A stretch of 64,000 nt of DNA from Actinopolymorpha rutila. GTDB taxonomy: Bacteria; Actinomycetota; Actinomycetes; Propionibacteriales; Actinopolymorphaceae. How positions within the stretch are numbered: position 1 is the stretch's first letter; each line of letters starts with the position of its first letter. This document shows positions 33,413 to 42,177 of this stretch, piece by piece. The stretch spans positions 3,100,001 to 3,164,000 of the forward strand of contig NZ_JACBZH010000001.1 in assembly GCF_013407855.1 (NCBI RefSeq), in the 5' to 3' direction. A program made the position numbers and the translations under genes. The notes beneath the pieces were generated by a model, which was given only the letters and a program-made list of their open reading frames with translations, was not told where the DNA came from and made no database searches.

Positions 33413-35068
33413 TCAGCGGGACCAGGGGAAGGGCAGTCCGTTGCCGTTGTCGTTGCCCTGTCCGTTGTTCGGGTCGTTCGGGTTCTGGTTGTTCTGGTCC
33501 TGTTGCTGGTTCTGCTGCGGCTGCTGGGTCTTGCCGCCGTCGGTCCCCAACGTCACGTCGGCGGTGTGCGACTTGCCGCCCCGGACGTAGGTCACCGTCA
33601 CCTTGTCGCCGGGCCGGTAGGAACGAACCGCCGCGATCAGGCTGTCCGGGTCGGAGATCTGGCGCTGGTCCACCTTGGTGATGACGTCGCCCTTGCGCAG
33701 GCCCGCGGTGCTGGCCGCGCCGCCCGCGTTCACCGCCTGCAGCGAGGCGCCGCTGCTCACGCCGGTGTTGCCGGAGGTCGCGGTGACCGAGACGCCGAGC
33801 TGGGCGTGTTCGGCGCGGCCGTTGGCGATGAGCTCCTTCGCGATCGGCCTGGCCTCGTCGATCGGGATGGCGAAGCCGACGCCGATGTTGCCGCTCTGCC
33901 CGCCCATGGAGCTGCCAAGCGTCGCGATCGCGCTGTTGATGCCCACCACCTGGCCGGACATGTTGACCAGCGCGCCGCCGGAGTTGCCGGGGTTGATCGC
34001 CGCGTCGGTCTGGATCGCGTCGATGACAGTGTTGGAGCTGGACTGGTCGCTGCCGGAGTCGCTGCTGCGCACGGGGCGGTCCAGCGCGCTGACGATGCCG
34101 GAGGTCACGGTGCCCGACAGGCCGAGGGGAGACCCGATCGCCACGACGTTCTGGCCTACGTTCAGGTCGGAGGACCGGCCGAGCTGGGCGGGATGCAGGC
34201 CCGACTTGCGGTCGGCCCGGATCACGGCGAGGTCGGTGGTCGGGTCGGTGCCGACGACGGTCGCCTTCACGGTCTTTCCGTCGCTGAACGTCACGCTGAG
34301 CTGGCCGCCCTGGCTGCCCGCCGCGGCGACGTGGTTGTTGGTGAGGATCAGGCCGTCGTCGCTGAGGACGATGCCGCTGCCGTTGCCGGTGCCCTGCGAG
34401 GTCGAGATCGTGATCGACACCACGCTCGGCAGCACCTTGTTGGCCACCTGCTGCACGCTGCCCACCGGGGCCGAGGCGGCGTTCTGTGAATGCGGCGACT
34501 GCTCGTCCAGCGCGGTCGAGGAGCTGCTGGCCTGGTCATGACCGAGGTAGTCGGTCGCGGCCGCTCCGACTCCGCCGCCGAGCAGTCCGGCGACGAGGGC
34601 GAGGGCGGCGACCCCGACGGCGGAGCGCCGCCGCGGGCGGCCCGAGCCGGTTCCGGTCGTCCGGCCCTGGTCGGTGGGCGGCTCGCCGAAACCACCGGAG
34701 TAGGAGCCGGCGTAGGAGCCGGGCTGGGCGGAGGGGCCGTACGCCTGGCCGTAGGGATTCGGGCCGTACGCGGTGTGCCCGGCGAACGACTGTCCGTACG
34801 ACGGGCCGCCCTGCGTCTGGCCACCCTGCGTCTGAGTGCCCTCGGCGTTGCCGCCCTGGGGCTGGCCGCCCTGGGACTCACCCTGGGGCGGGCCGCCCTG
34901 GGTCTGGCTCGCGTACGGCGGGGGCAGGGGCGTGGTGTCCTCGCGTCCGCCCGTGGACGAGACCGGCTGGCCGTCCGGGCGCGCGGCAGCCGGCTCTTGC
35001 GCGGGGGATGCGGGAGCCGTCCTGTCGGTGCGGTCCGGCTGACCCGACGTGGGTGTCGTCTCGTTCAT
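33413..35068 (-). CDS. HtrA/PepD-like membrane serine protease with PDZ domain
   Basis: A 551-residue envelope protease. The Gln/Gly/Pro-rich cytoplasmic tail (1-145, with repeated TQGG and QGG units) is followed by one transmembrane helix (about 149-172). The trypsin-like domain has the triad His246 (TNNHV), Asp279 (TTDLAVI) and Ser363 (GNSGGAL). A PDZ domain covers about 425-520, and the tail is Gln/Asn-rich. M. tuberculosis PepD is encoded next to MprAB and degrades misfolded envelope proteins while signalling to SigE. The same order here (mprA, mprB, protease) supports that role. ATG at 35068. Confidence 0.92.
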   Translation of the reverse strand: MNETTPTSGQPDRTDRTAPASPAQEPAAARPDGQPVSSTGGREDTTPLPPPYASQTQGGPPQGESQGGQPQGGNAEGTQTQGGQTQGGPSYGQSFAGHTAYGPNPYGQAYGPSAQPGSYAGSYSGGFGEPPTDQGRTTGTGSGRPRRRSAVGVAALALVAGLLGGGVGAAATDYLGHDQASSSSTALDEQSPHSQNAASAPVGSVQQVANKVLPSVVSITISTSQGTGNGSGIVLSDDGLILTNNHVAAAGSQGGQLSVTFSDGKTVKATVVGTDPTTDLAVIRADRKSGLHPAQLGRSSDLNVGQNVVAIGSPLGLSGTVTSGIVSALDRPVRSSDSGSDQSSSNTVIDAIQTDAAINPGNSGGALVNMSGQVVGINSAIATLGSSMGGQSGNIGVGFAIPIDEARPIAKELIANGRAEHAQLGVSVTATSGNTGVSSGASLQAVNAGGAASTAGLRKGDVITKVDQRQISDPDSLIAAVRSYRPGDKVTVTYVRGGKSHTADVTLGTDGGKTQQPQQNQQQDQNNQNPNDPNNGQGNDNGNGLPFPWSR

Positions 35069-35140
35069 AGTCCCTAGGTTTGTCCCGATAGCTGAGAGCC
35101 GACTGAGAGCCCCCCGTGAGCGGGCGAAGAAACGTTGGCG

Positions 35141-36664
35141 TCAGCGGTTGCGGCGGGGCTGGTCGACATGTGGCGGGCTCTGCGGGGTCGGGTGAACAGG
35201 TGGGGTCTGCGCCGGCGCGTTCATCCCGGGCAGGGCGAGAGTCATCAGCGTCCCACCGTGCCGGCTGCGCCCGACGCTGACCGTACCCCCGTGCCGGTCG
35301 GCGGCCTGCTTGACGATCGCCAGGCCGAGGCCCGATCCCGGCATCGTCCGCGCCTCGGTGGACCGGTAGAAACGCTCGAAGACGTGCGGAGCGTCGGATT
35401 CGGCGATTCCTGGACCCTGGTCGGCCACGGTGAGGACTCCGCCGCGTAGGCGCACCGTCACGGTGGCGTTCGGCGGGCTCCACTTCGCGGCGTTGTCGAG
35501 CAGGTTGGTCACCGCCCGCTCCAGCGCCTGGGCGTCACCGAAGACCGTCCACGGCTGCGTCTCGACGTCGAAACGCACGGCGGGAGCCCGGCGGCGTACC
35601 CGCTCGGCGGCGCCGGCCACGACATCGGCGAGGTCGACCGGTGCGTGCGCGGTGGCGGGCGGGTCCTCGCGGGACAGCTCCACCAGGTCGCCGACCAGGA
35701 CGGACAGCTCGGCCATCTGGGCGCGTACGTCGGCCATCAGCGCGAGCCGGTCCTCCCGGGATAGCCCGGGGCGGTCCTCGCTCTGGGCGAGCAGGTCGAG
35801 GTTGGTCCGCAGGCTGGTGAGAGGGGTACGCAACTCGTGGCCGGCGTCGGCGATCAGCCGGCGCTCGCGGGCACGGGCCGCGGCCAGCGCGGACAGCATC
35901 GAGTTGAAAGCGTGCGCCAGCCGGGCGAGTTCGTCGTCGCCCTGGACCGGGATGGGGCGCAGCTCACCGGTGCGGGCGACGTGTTCGGCGCCGGCGGTGA
36001 GCCGCTCTACCGGGCGCAGGCCGGTCCGGGCGACGGCGACCCCGGCGTACGCAGCGACGGCGACTCCACCCGCACCGACCAGGAACAGGACGAACCCGAG
36101 CCGGGACAGGAGGTCCTCTGTGCCGGCACGTGACTGGCTGAGAACGAGCGCCCAGCCCGGTCCGCGTCCGGCCGGCACCGCCACCACGCGGTAGCTCTGG
36201 CCGCCCATCGCCGCGGTGCGCACGCTCTCGGGTGCTTGACCCCTCGCCACGGCCCGCTCCGGCGCACCGAGCGGCGGAGCGATCGGGTTGCCCGCGTGGT
36301 CGTTCGCGGAGATGTATCTGTCGGTCGCGCTGAGCAGCGCGATCCGGACGTCGGCCGCGCCGAGCGCCTCCGACGGCACCCGGGCGAGAAATCCCTGCTC
36401 GGCAAGCGGACCCGCCGCCGCGGCGCGGGCGCGGTCGAGCAGGTTGGCGTCCACCTGGTCGAGCAGGGACACCCGCACGGTGATGTACGCCGCGAGCGAG
36501 ATGAGGACCACGATGATCCCCACCCCGAACGCCGCCAGCAGGCCGACCCGGTTGCGCAGGCTGACCGAGCGCAGGCGGTTCTGGGCCGTCGTCCGCGCCG
36601 CGGCTCCCTCCGGGGCGCCGCCACCGCCGCCGGCGAAAGGTGTTCTCGGGTCGTTCCGGCTCAT
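35141..36664 (-). CDS. mprB: MprB-like sensor histidine kinase
   Basis: A 507-residue transmembrane kinase. Helix one (about 40-62) and helix two (about 188-210) flank a roughly 125-residue extracytoplasmic sensor. HAMP, the H-box [15 protein letters not shown]-box [10 protein letters not shown]-boxes DQGPGI and [11 protein letters not shown] follow. The tail is Pro/His/Gln-rich. It pairs with the response regulator upstream, whose stop overlaps its ATG by 4 nt, and with the HtrA protease 72 bp downstream. By analogy with MprAB it senses envelope stress. The symbol is assigned from this context. Confidence 0.88.
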   Translation of the reverse strand: MSRNDPRTPFAGGGGGAPEGAAARTTAQNRLRSVSLRNRVGLLAAFGVGIIVVLISLAAYITVRVSLLDQVDANLLDRARAAAAGPLAEQGFLARVPSEALGAADVRIALLSATDRYISANDHAGNPIAPPLGAPERAVARGQAPESVRTAAMGGQSYRVVAVPAGRGPGWALVLSQSRAGTEDLLSRLGFVLFLVGAGGVAVAAYAGVAVARTGLRPVERLTAGAEHVARTGELRPIPVQGDDELARLAHAFNSMLSALAAARARERRLIADAGHELRTPLTSLRTNLDLLAQSEDRPGLSREDRLALMADVRAQMAELSVLVGDLVELSREDPPATAHAPVDLADVVAGAAERVRRRAPAVRFDVETQPWTVFGDAQALERAVTNLLDNAAKWSPPNATVTVRLRGGVLTVADQGPGIAESDAPHVFERFYRSTEARTMPGSGLGLAIVKQAADRHGGTVSVGRSRHGGTLMTLALPGMNAPAQTPPVHPTPQSPPHVDQPRRNR

Positions 36665-37341
36665 GGTGGGGTGTCGCGGAGTACGTAGCCCACGCCACGC
36701 ACGGTGTGCAGCAGCCGGGACTCGTCGTCGGCCTCGGTCTTGCGGCGGAGGTACCCGACGTACACCTCGAGGGAGTTGGCGGAGGTGGGGAAGTCGAACC
36801 CCCAGACCTCCTCGAGGATCTGGGACCGCTCCAGCACCTGCCGGGGGTGGCGCAGGAAGAGTTCGAGCAGGGAGAACTCCGTGCGGGTCAGGCTGATCTC
36901 CCGGTCGGCGCGGCGTACTTCCCGCGTCGCCGGGTCGAGGGTGAGGTCGGCGTACGACAGCACCGAACTGTCCGCGCCCGGGGTGGAGCGGCGCATCAGC
37001 GCGCGCAGCCGGGCCAGCAGCTCCTCCAGCGCGAACGGCTTGCTGAGATAGTCGTCGGCGCCCGCGTCGAGGCCCGCCACCCGGTCGGCGACGGCATCCC
37101 TCGCGGTGAGCACGAGAACCGGCACGTCGTTGCCGGTGGCACGAAGCGCGCGGCAGGTGGCGATCCCGTCGAGCCGGGGCATCATCACGTCCAGCACCAC
37201 CGCGTCGGGACTGGACGCCGCGACCCGGCGGAGCGCCTGCTCGCCGTTCTCGGCGAGGTCGACGTCGTAGCCGTTGAAGACCAGGGATCGCCGCAGGGAG
37301 TCACGGACACCCTGGTCGTCGTCCACCACGAGAATACGCAC
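36661..37341 (-). CDS. mprA: MprA-like response regulator (OmpR family)
   Basis: A 226-residue two-component regulator. The receiver domain (1-118) has [10 protein letters not shown], the phospho-acceptor in [12 protein letters not shown] (about Asp48) and the conserved Lys in LSKPF. A winged-helix OmpR/PhoB DNA-binding domain follows ([31 protein letters not shown]...[30 protein letters not shown]). ATGA overlap couples it to mprB. It is the first gene of the mprA-mprB-htrA operon. Confidence 0.93.
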   Translation of the reverse strand: MRILVVDDDQGVRDSLRRSLVFNGYDVDLAENGEQALRRVAASSPDAVVLDVMMPRLDGIATCRALRATGNDVPVLVLTARDAVADRVAGLDAGADDYLSKPFALEELLARLRALMRRSTPGADSSVLSYADLTLDPATREVRRADREISLTRTEFSLLELFLRHPRQVLERSQILEEVWGFDFPTSANSLEVYVGYLRRKTEADDESRLLHTVRGVGYVLRDTPP

Positions 37342-37406
37342 GAGATCAGTCTGCCCCGCGCACCTGAACAGAGGCTGAGTGCGCGCTCACGACACGGCCG
37401 CCGAGG

Positions 37407-37694
37407 TCAACGGCGGATCTCGAACCCGGTGAGGCCTTCGGGCGGTTCGGGAAACTCCTCCACCTTGTCGACCCTCGCCGCCGGCGGGCCGGACCGGCAC
37501 CAGTCGACCAGTGCGCGCACCTGGTCGTGACCGCCCTCGAAGGCGGCCTCCACCGAACCGTCGGGGCGGTTGCGTACCCACCCGGCGACGTGGCGCCTGC
37601 CGGCGGTGCGCCGGCAGGTGTCGCGGAAGAAGACGCCCTGGACGGCGCCGTGGACGACGACGCGGACCCGGGCCGAGGGGACCGAAGCGGACAT
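37407..37694 (-). CDS. acyP: Acylphosphatase
   Basis: A 95-residue enzyme hydrolysing acyl phosphates such as 1,3-bisphosphoglycerate or carbamoyl phosphate. It has VVVHGAVQGVFFRDTCRRTA (catalytic Arg in the FFR loop) and VAGWVRNRPDGSVEAAFEG (catalytic Asn in VRN). The normal family length is 90-100. ATG at 37694. It lies between mprA and a hypothetical gene, all on the minus strand. Confidence 0.93.
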   Translation of the reverse strand: MSASVPSARVRVVVHGAVQGVFFRDTCRRTAGRRHVAGWVRNRPDGSVEAAFEGGHDQVRALVDWCRSGPPAARVDKVEEFPEPPEGLTGFEIRR

Positions 37695-37723
37695 GGGACC
37701 AGCTTGCCCTGCCGGACCGGCAC

Positions 37724-38239
37724 TCAGGCGGTCAGGGCCGGAACCGAGCCTGCCGCGGCGCCCGTCCGGCAGCGCCAGCCGTGCTCGGTGAGCAGGAACG
37801 TCTCGGCGACCGGCAGCCGGTGCCGCCCGGCCTCCGCGGCCAGCGCGGACACCCACGCGTCGTCCGTGGGCAGCCAGACCACCCGGCCGCGGCGGCAGCG
37901 CACCATCGCCACCGCGTGGGTGGGCGGGATGGCCGGTCGTGGTGGAGCCAGTGGGGCCAGGCAGGCGAGAACGGCCGCGTGCAGGTCGGCGGCGGGCACC
38001 GGGCCGGTGGCCGCCGCGCACCAGCCGGCGCGTTCGACGTAGCCACGGGAGAGGCGGACCACGCCGACCAGTACGCGGTCGGTGCCGAACGGGACGTGCC
38101 GGCCGAGCCGGCGCAGCAGCGTGGCGGGGTCGCGCGCGGTTCCGCGAGTGAGAGCGGAGTCCGAAGGGGTTTCCGAGGCGGTGCCCGGGGCGGTGTCCGG
38201 CGCCGGAACGGCCGGCTCGTGGTCGGTGACGGGGGTCAT
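37724..38239 (-). CDS. Hypothetical protein
   Basis: A 171-residue protein of unknown function. The first 40 residues are a Pro/Thr/Ala-rich disordered stretch. The rest looks folded (RVLVGVVRLSRGYVERAGWCAAATGP, HAVAMVRCRRGRVVWLPTDDAWVSALAAEAGRHRLPVAETFLLTEHGWRC). The order of strands and the late LLTEHGW motif faintly recall JAB/RadC-like domains, but no catalytic His-x-His pair is seen, so I leave it unassigned. ATG at 38239; GTG at 38245 is an equally possible start. acyP lies 29 bp downstream. Confidence 0.6.
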   Translation of the reverse strand: MTPVTDHEPAVPAPDTAPGTASETPSDSALTRGTARDPATLLRRLGRHVPFGTDRVLVGVVRLSRGYVERAGWCAAATGPVPAADLHAAVLACLAPLAPPRPAIPPTHAVAMVRCRRGRVVWLPTDDAWVSALAAEAGRHRLPVAETFLLTEHGWRCRTGAAAGSVPALTA

Positions 38240-38407
38240 CGGCACAGCGTGCCGTGCACGCGTCGTGGCGCGCCGTGGTTGTCCACAGGTGGCGCCCTGT
38301 GGATGACCGGTCGCACGCCGTGTCGATCTTCGGCATGCTCGCGGGGTGACGGCCTAGTCCTGAGGTAGTCCCGATCAACCGGACCCAGCGCGGAGGAGCG
38401 ACGACGG

Positions 38408-38977
38408 ATGAAGCGTGGCAGCGGCACGGTCGGGAAGGCCGGGACGGGCGACATGGCTCCGGATGGACCGGAGGCGTTCCGCATCGTCGGGCGCGTGCTC
38501 GTCGAGCCGCCCCTGGGCGCGGAGGAGTTCGAGTATCTGGCCGCGTTCACCGAGTCCCGTCGCTGGCAACGCCCCGACGGCCCGTACGCCGTCCCCGGCA
38601 ACCCGCTCGCCGAATGCCTGGATCCCGGGCTGGACCTCACCCGTTACGTCGTGCCGGCGCCGGGCCAGCCGGGCCTGTGGTGCCCGTGGCGCCTGTCCGA
38701 CGGCGGTCGCGCCCTGGTGCCGGTGTTCGAGCCCGCGTTCGGTGACGGATCGCCGCCGGAGGAGGCGGCGTCCTGGCTGGCGTACCTCTGCGACCACTTC
38801 CTGCGCGCCGACGCGGTGGCGAGCAGGGATCCCGGGGACCGGGCGGGGTGGTTCGGTGAATTCGGCTTCGACCACGTGCTCGACGGCGCGGCGGTGGTGT
38901 GCAGTGAGTGGTCCGGGCAGCTGACGCTGATCGAGATGTCGGCCAACTCCCTGTCCGTACGCCCGCTCGCGAGCTGA
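38408..38977 (+). CDS. Hypothetical protein
   Basis: A 189-residue soluble acidic protein without signal peptide or membrane helix. Recognisable features are EFEYLAAFTESRRWQRPDGPYAV, GQPGLWCPWRLSDGGRALVPVFEPAFG and EEAASWLAYLCDHFLRADA. It has a high content of Trp, Phe and Pro, suggesting a compact fold. ATG at 38408 with GGAGGAG upstream; internal ATG codons are possible. No family recognised. Divergent from the hypothetical gene at 37724. Confidence 0.65.
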   Translation: MKRGSGTVGKAGTGDMAPDGPEAFRIVGRVLVEPPLGAEEFEYLAAFTESRRWQRPDGPYAVPGNPLAECLDPGLDLTRYVVPAPGQPGLWCPWRLSDGGRALVPVFEPAFGDGSPPEEAASWLAYLCDHFLRADAVASRDPGDRAGWFGEFGFDHVLDGAAVVCSEWSGQLTLIEMSANSLSVRPLAS

Positions 38978-39233
38978 CACCGGCGCGTTTCGTCCGCGCA
39001 CTCGGCGCTCGCGACAGAACGCGTTCGACCATTTCCGTTAACTCAACGTGGCTGTCCGTCTCGCCGGGTGGACGTAATCTCTGCCCCGGATCCTCCTGGC
39101 GCCCTCCCCACCGATCGACCTTCACCGTGTCCGATTTAGGTGGTACCTTCCGGATGTTCTACGTGCGCAGGCGCTGCCCGGTCAGGTGGGCGAGTGTCTG
39201 CCGGTTGCTGCGCAGTCGGTTGGGCGGGTAGTC

Positions 39234-39767
39234 GTGCGACGCGTCATAGCGGGGTTGGTGGTTGGTGCCGCCGGACTGACTGTTCTCATGGGATGCGGTG
39301 GCAACTCTCCGCAACCGTCCGATCTCTCGAAGAAGTCGAGCACGCCCACCGCGACGGCGACGCCGACCGCTTCTCCCTCTCCCACCACAGCCGCGAAGCC
39401 CGCCGCCTTCGTCCGCCAGTACATCGCCGCGGCCAACCAGGCAGTCGGCAACGGCGATGTCGCCCGGATGCGGGCGATGAGCGCGCCTGGCTGCGACTTC
39501 TGCCAGAGCACCGCGAAGTCACTCGCGACGTTCCATGCCGATGGCGGTTCCTACGTCGGCGACGCGAACTGGCACGTCACCGAGGTCGGCAAGCCCACCG
39601 GGACCAACCCGGTGAAGCTGTCCGCCTACGTCAAGGTCAACCCGCACAAGGTCGTCTCCAAGCGCGGCGCGAGTCCCGAGCCGGATCCGGGCCGCCTGAT
39701 GTTGTTCGACTTCACGCTCGCGAAGGGACAGGGCCGGTGGACGGTCAAGAACCTCGTCGTCAACTGA
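39234..39767 (+). CDS. DUF6318-type lipoprotein
   Basis: A 177-residue predicted lipoprotein. The signal peptide RRVIAGLVVGAAGLTVLMGC ends in a lipobox (LMGC, Cys about 22), followed by a Ser/Thr/Pro linker. The folded domain begins FVRQYIAAANQAVGNGDVARMRAMSAPGCDFCQ; the CDFC pair is characteristic of DUF6318. The end (FDFTLAKGQGRWTVKNLVV) is an NTF2-like beta-hairpin. GTG at 39234 was chosen because it gives a complete signal peptide. The PKD-like secreted protein gene follows after 35 bp, suggesting an operon. Confidence 0.75.
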   Translation: MRRVIAGLVVGAAGLTVLMGCGGNSPQPSDLSKKSSTPTATATPTASPSPTTAAKPAAFVRQYIAAANQAVGNGDVARMRAMSAPGCDFCQSTAKSLATFHADGGSYVGDANWHVTEVGKPTGTNPVKLSAYVKVNPHKVVSKRGASPEPDPGRLMLFDFTLAKGQGRWTVKNLVVN

Positions 39768-39802
39768 GACCGCCGGAAGGCGGTCGCCGCGGGGGTGCGG
39801 CG

Positions 39803-40687
39803 ATGCGGTTGGCCTGCACCCTGGTGCTCGCGCTGGGCATCACCCTGCTCGCTGGTCCGGTGCTCACCGGAACCGCCTATGCCGAATGCGGGATCGGGAC
39901 CGACGGGAAGTGGCACTGCGGCGGCGGTGACCCCGGCGGACCGGGCGGTCCCGGAGGCCCTGACGGTCCTGGTGGGCCGGGCAACCCGGGCCCTGCGCCG
40001 AAGCAGCCGTACGACACCTATGCCACTCCCGCGTGCATGGTCAACGGGCCGCCGCCGGGCGACCCGAACGCGATGTGCATGAACGCCGCGCAGGCCTGCA
40101 AGACGCGTGGCGAAAAGGGCATCATGATGCGCTACTACGTCCAGTGGGATCAGAACGGCCCGTGGGAGCTCGTGCGGACCGGCTGCTCCGGCGCCACCAA
40201 CCCCAACAACCCGCCCCCGCCGGTGACGCCGCAACAGGTCGAGCGCTGGCTGGTCAACGGCTGGCTGCCGAAGTCCAACGTGGGGGTCAGTCCGGGCAAC
40301 GGCCACACGCTGATCAACTTCCCGACCATCTTCTATGCCAACCAGACGGTCGACTACGACGCCGACCGCTACGTGCCGGACGGTTCCGGCCGCGTGATCC
40401 ACGTGACGGCCGAGGCGACCGGGTTCGACTGGCACTGGGGCGACGGCAGTGCGGCCACCCACACCGACAAGCCCGGGCAGAAGTACGCGGACTCGGTGCC
40501 GCAGGACGCGTACGTCACGCACCCGTTCGAGAAGCCGGGCCGCTACACGGTCAGCGTCGACGTGCAGTGGAGCGGGCGGTTCGAGGTGCCGGGCGAGGGG
40601 CAGCAGACGTTCGGCCCCGTCACGGTGCCCCGTGGCCGGCCGGCGCCGGTCACCGTGCTGGAGAAGCAGGACGTGCTTTCGGACTGA
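39803..40687 (+). CDS. Secreted PKD-like protein with collagen-like linker
   Basis: A 294-residue exported protein. The signal peptide (1-27, ending TAYA) is followed by a Gly-Pro-rich collagen-like stretch (about 42-70, GGPGGPGG type). A region with four cysteines comes next. The C-terminal PKD/Ig-like domain has GFDWHWGDGSAATHT and THPFEKPGRYTVSVDVQWSGRF. ATG at 39803. In related genomes such proteins pair with DUF6318 lipoproteins, as here. The role is unknown. Its last 38 bp overlap the 3' end of convergent dinB. Confidence 0.72.
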   Translation: MRLACTLVLALGITLLAGPVLTGTAYAECGIGTDGKWHCGGGDPGGPGGPGGPDGPGGPGNPGPAPKQPYDTYATPACMVNGPPPGDPNAMCMNAAQACKTRGEKGIMMRYYVQWDQNGPWELVRTGCSGATNPNNPPPPVTPQQVERWLVNGWLPKSNVGVSPGNGHTLINFPTIFYANQTVDYDADRYVPDGSGRVIHVTAEATGFDWHWGDGSAATHTDKPGQKYADSVPQDAYVTHPFEKPGRYTVSVDVQWSGRFEVPGEGQQTFGPVTVPRGRPAPVTVLEKQDVLSD

Positions 40688-42134
40688 CCCGCAGGCCCGG
40701 GTCCCAGGTGAGCGGGGTGTAGGGGGCGAGGTCGGGGTCGTCGGTCGCGAAGGTGCGCACCGGCCCCGGCCCGGTCGCGGCGGTCTCGAACCGCACGGTG
40801 ACCCGGCGCAGACCCGTACCCCACACCCAGCCCGGGCCGTGTGCAGTGTGGATGACGTCCTGGCCCGGCGCCCAGCGGGGCGGCTCCGGCTCGCGAGGGA
40901 CCCGCTGTTCACTCGTGGGTCCGTCCCCGGGTCCGTCCCCGGTGCCAGGCCCCGTCGGGGCCGTCCGGTGCTCCCGGGCGGCCGGCGGTCGGCCCACCGC
41001 CTCCACCAATTCGACGTCGGAGGCACCCCTGGGGCGGGGGTCCACCAGGTCCACGTCGGCAGCCGAGCCGAACAGGTCCTCCTGCACCCAGTCGGCGAGG
41101 CCGGACACCCCGACGCCGAGCAGGCGTACTCCTGCGGAGGTGTCCACCTCGGCCAGCAGGCGGCGGGCGAGCCGGTTGACCACCCGGACGTCGTCGGTCG
41201 GCCCGGCCAGCGTCGCCGACCGTGTGTAGGTGGTGAAGTCGAACAGCCTGATCTTCACCGTCACGGTCCGCCCGGACAGGCGTTCGCGGGTCAGGCGTTC
41301 GGACACTCTCGTGCCGAGCCGGTCGATGATGGCCGCCAGCAGGGCCGGGTCGACGATGTCGTGTTCGAAGGTGTCCTCGGCGCTGATCGACTTCGACTCC
41401 CGCAGCGGAACCACGGCCCGGTCGTCCTCGGCCATCGCGAGCCGGGCGAGCCCGTGCCCGTGCGCCTGGCCCAGCGCCGCCACCAGGTCGGGCTCGCCGG
41501 CACGGGCGAGTTCGCCCACCGTGTGTACGCCGATCCGGCGGAGCCGCTCGGCGGTGGCCGGGCCGACGCCGGGGATCCGGCCCACCGGCATCGGATGGAG
41601 CAGGTCGGTCTCGGTGCCGGGCTCGACGACCAGCAGGCCGTCGGGTTTGCGCAGGTCGCTGGCGATCTTGGCGACGAGCTTGGACGTGCCCGCCCCGACG
41701 GAGGCGGTGACCCCGCCGGTGACCTCGCGTACCCGCTCCTTCAGCGCCGTGGCCAGCTCCTCGACGCCGGCCGTGGACAGGTCGCGGGTCGCGTCGCCGG
41801 CCAGGTCGACGTAGGCCTCGTCCAGGGAGACCGGCTCGACCAGCGGAGAGATCTCCCGGAGTACGGCCATCACCGCCCGGCTGGTGATCCGGTAGGCGGC
41901 GAACCGGCCGGTGAGGTACGCCGCGTGCGGGCAGCGTGCCCTGGCCTCGGCGGTGCGCATGGCCGACCGGACCCCGAACACCCGCGCCTCGTAGGACGCG
42001 GTGGCCACCACGCCGCGGGTGCCCACCCCGCCCACGATGACCGGCTTGCCGCGCAGCGAGGGCTTGTCGCGCTGCTCGACCGCGGCGAAGAACGCGTCGA
42101 GGTCGAGGTGGACGATGCTGGGCACGCTGCGCAC
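40650..42134 (-). CDS. dinB: DNA polymerase IV with extra C-terminal domain
   Basis: A 494-residue Y-family translesion polymerase. It has HLDLDAFFAAVEQRD (catalytic Asp), VVATASYEARVFGVRSAM, SLDEAYVDL (catalytic Asp-Glu), the helix-hairpin-helix RIPGVGPATAERLRRIG, and a little-finger domain to about residue 350. Beyond it lies a Pro/Gly linker and a small domain, GQDVIHTAHGPGWVWGTGLRRVTVRFET...GPVRTFATDD. That domain resembles the C-terminal beta-barrel of PcrA/UvrD helicases and also occurs on other actinobacterial Pol IV proteins. GTG at 42134. Convergent with and overlapping the PKD gene. Confidence 0.93.
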   Translation of the reverse strand: MRSVPSIVHLDLDAFFAAVEQRDKPSLRGKPVIVGGVGTRGVVATASYEARVFGVRSAMRTAEARARCPHAAYLTGRFAAYRITSRAVMAVLREISPLVEPVSLDEAYVDLAGDATRDLSTAGVEELATALKERVREVTGGVTASVGAGTSKLVAKIASDLRKPDGLLVVEPGTETDLLHPMPVGRIPGVGPATAERLRRIGVHTVGELARAGEPDLVAALGQAHGHGLARLAMAEDDRAVVPLRESKSISAEDTFEHDIVDPALLAAIIDRLGTRVSERLTRERLSGRTVTVKIRLFDFTTYTRSATLAGPTDDVRVVNRLARRLLAEVDTSAGVRLLGVGVSGLADWVQEDLFGSAADVDLVDPRPRGASDVELVEAVGRPPAAREHRTAPTGPGTGDGPGDGPTSEQRVPREPEPPRWAPGQDVIHTAHGPGWVWGTGLRRVTVRFETAATGPGPVRTFATDDPDLAPYTPLTWDPGLRVSPKARPASPAR

Positions 42135-42177
42135 TCCGCCATCCTGCCAACCCGCGAGGACAGCCGGGCCGGCCCGG

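Noticed and set aside
37689..37703. GGACATG-GGACCAG near the acylphosphatase start
   Set aside because: Two units at most, the second diverged, and overlapping the start codon. Likely coincidence.
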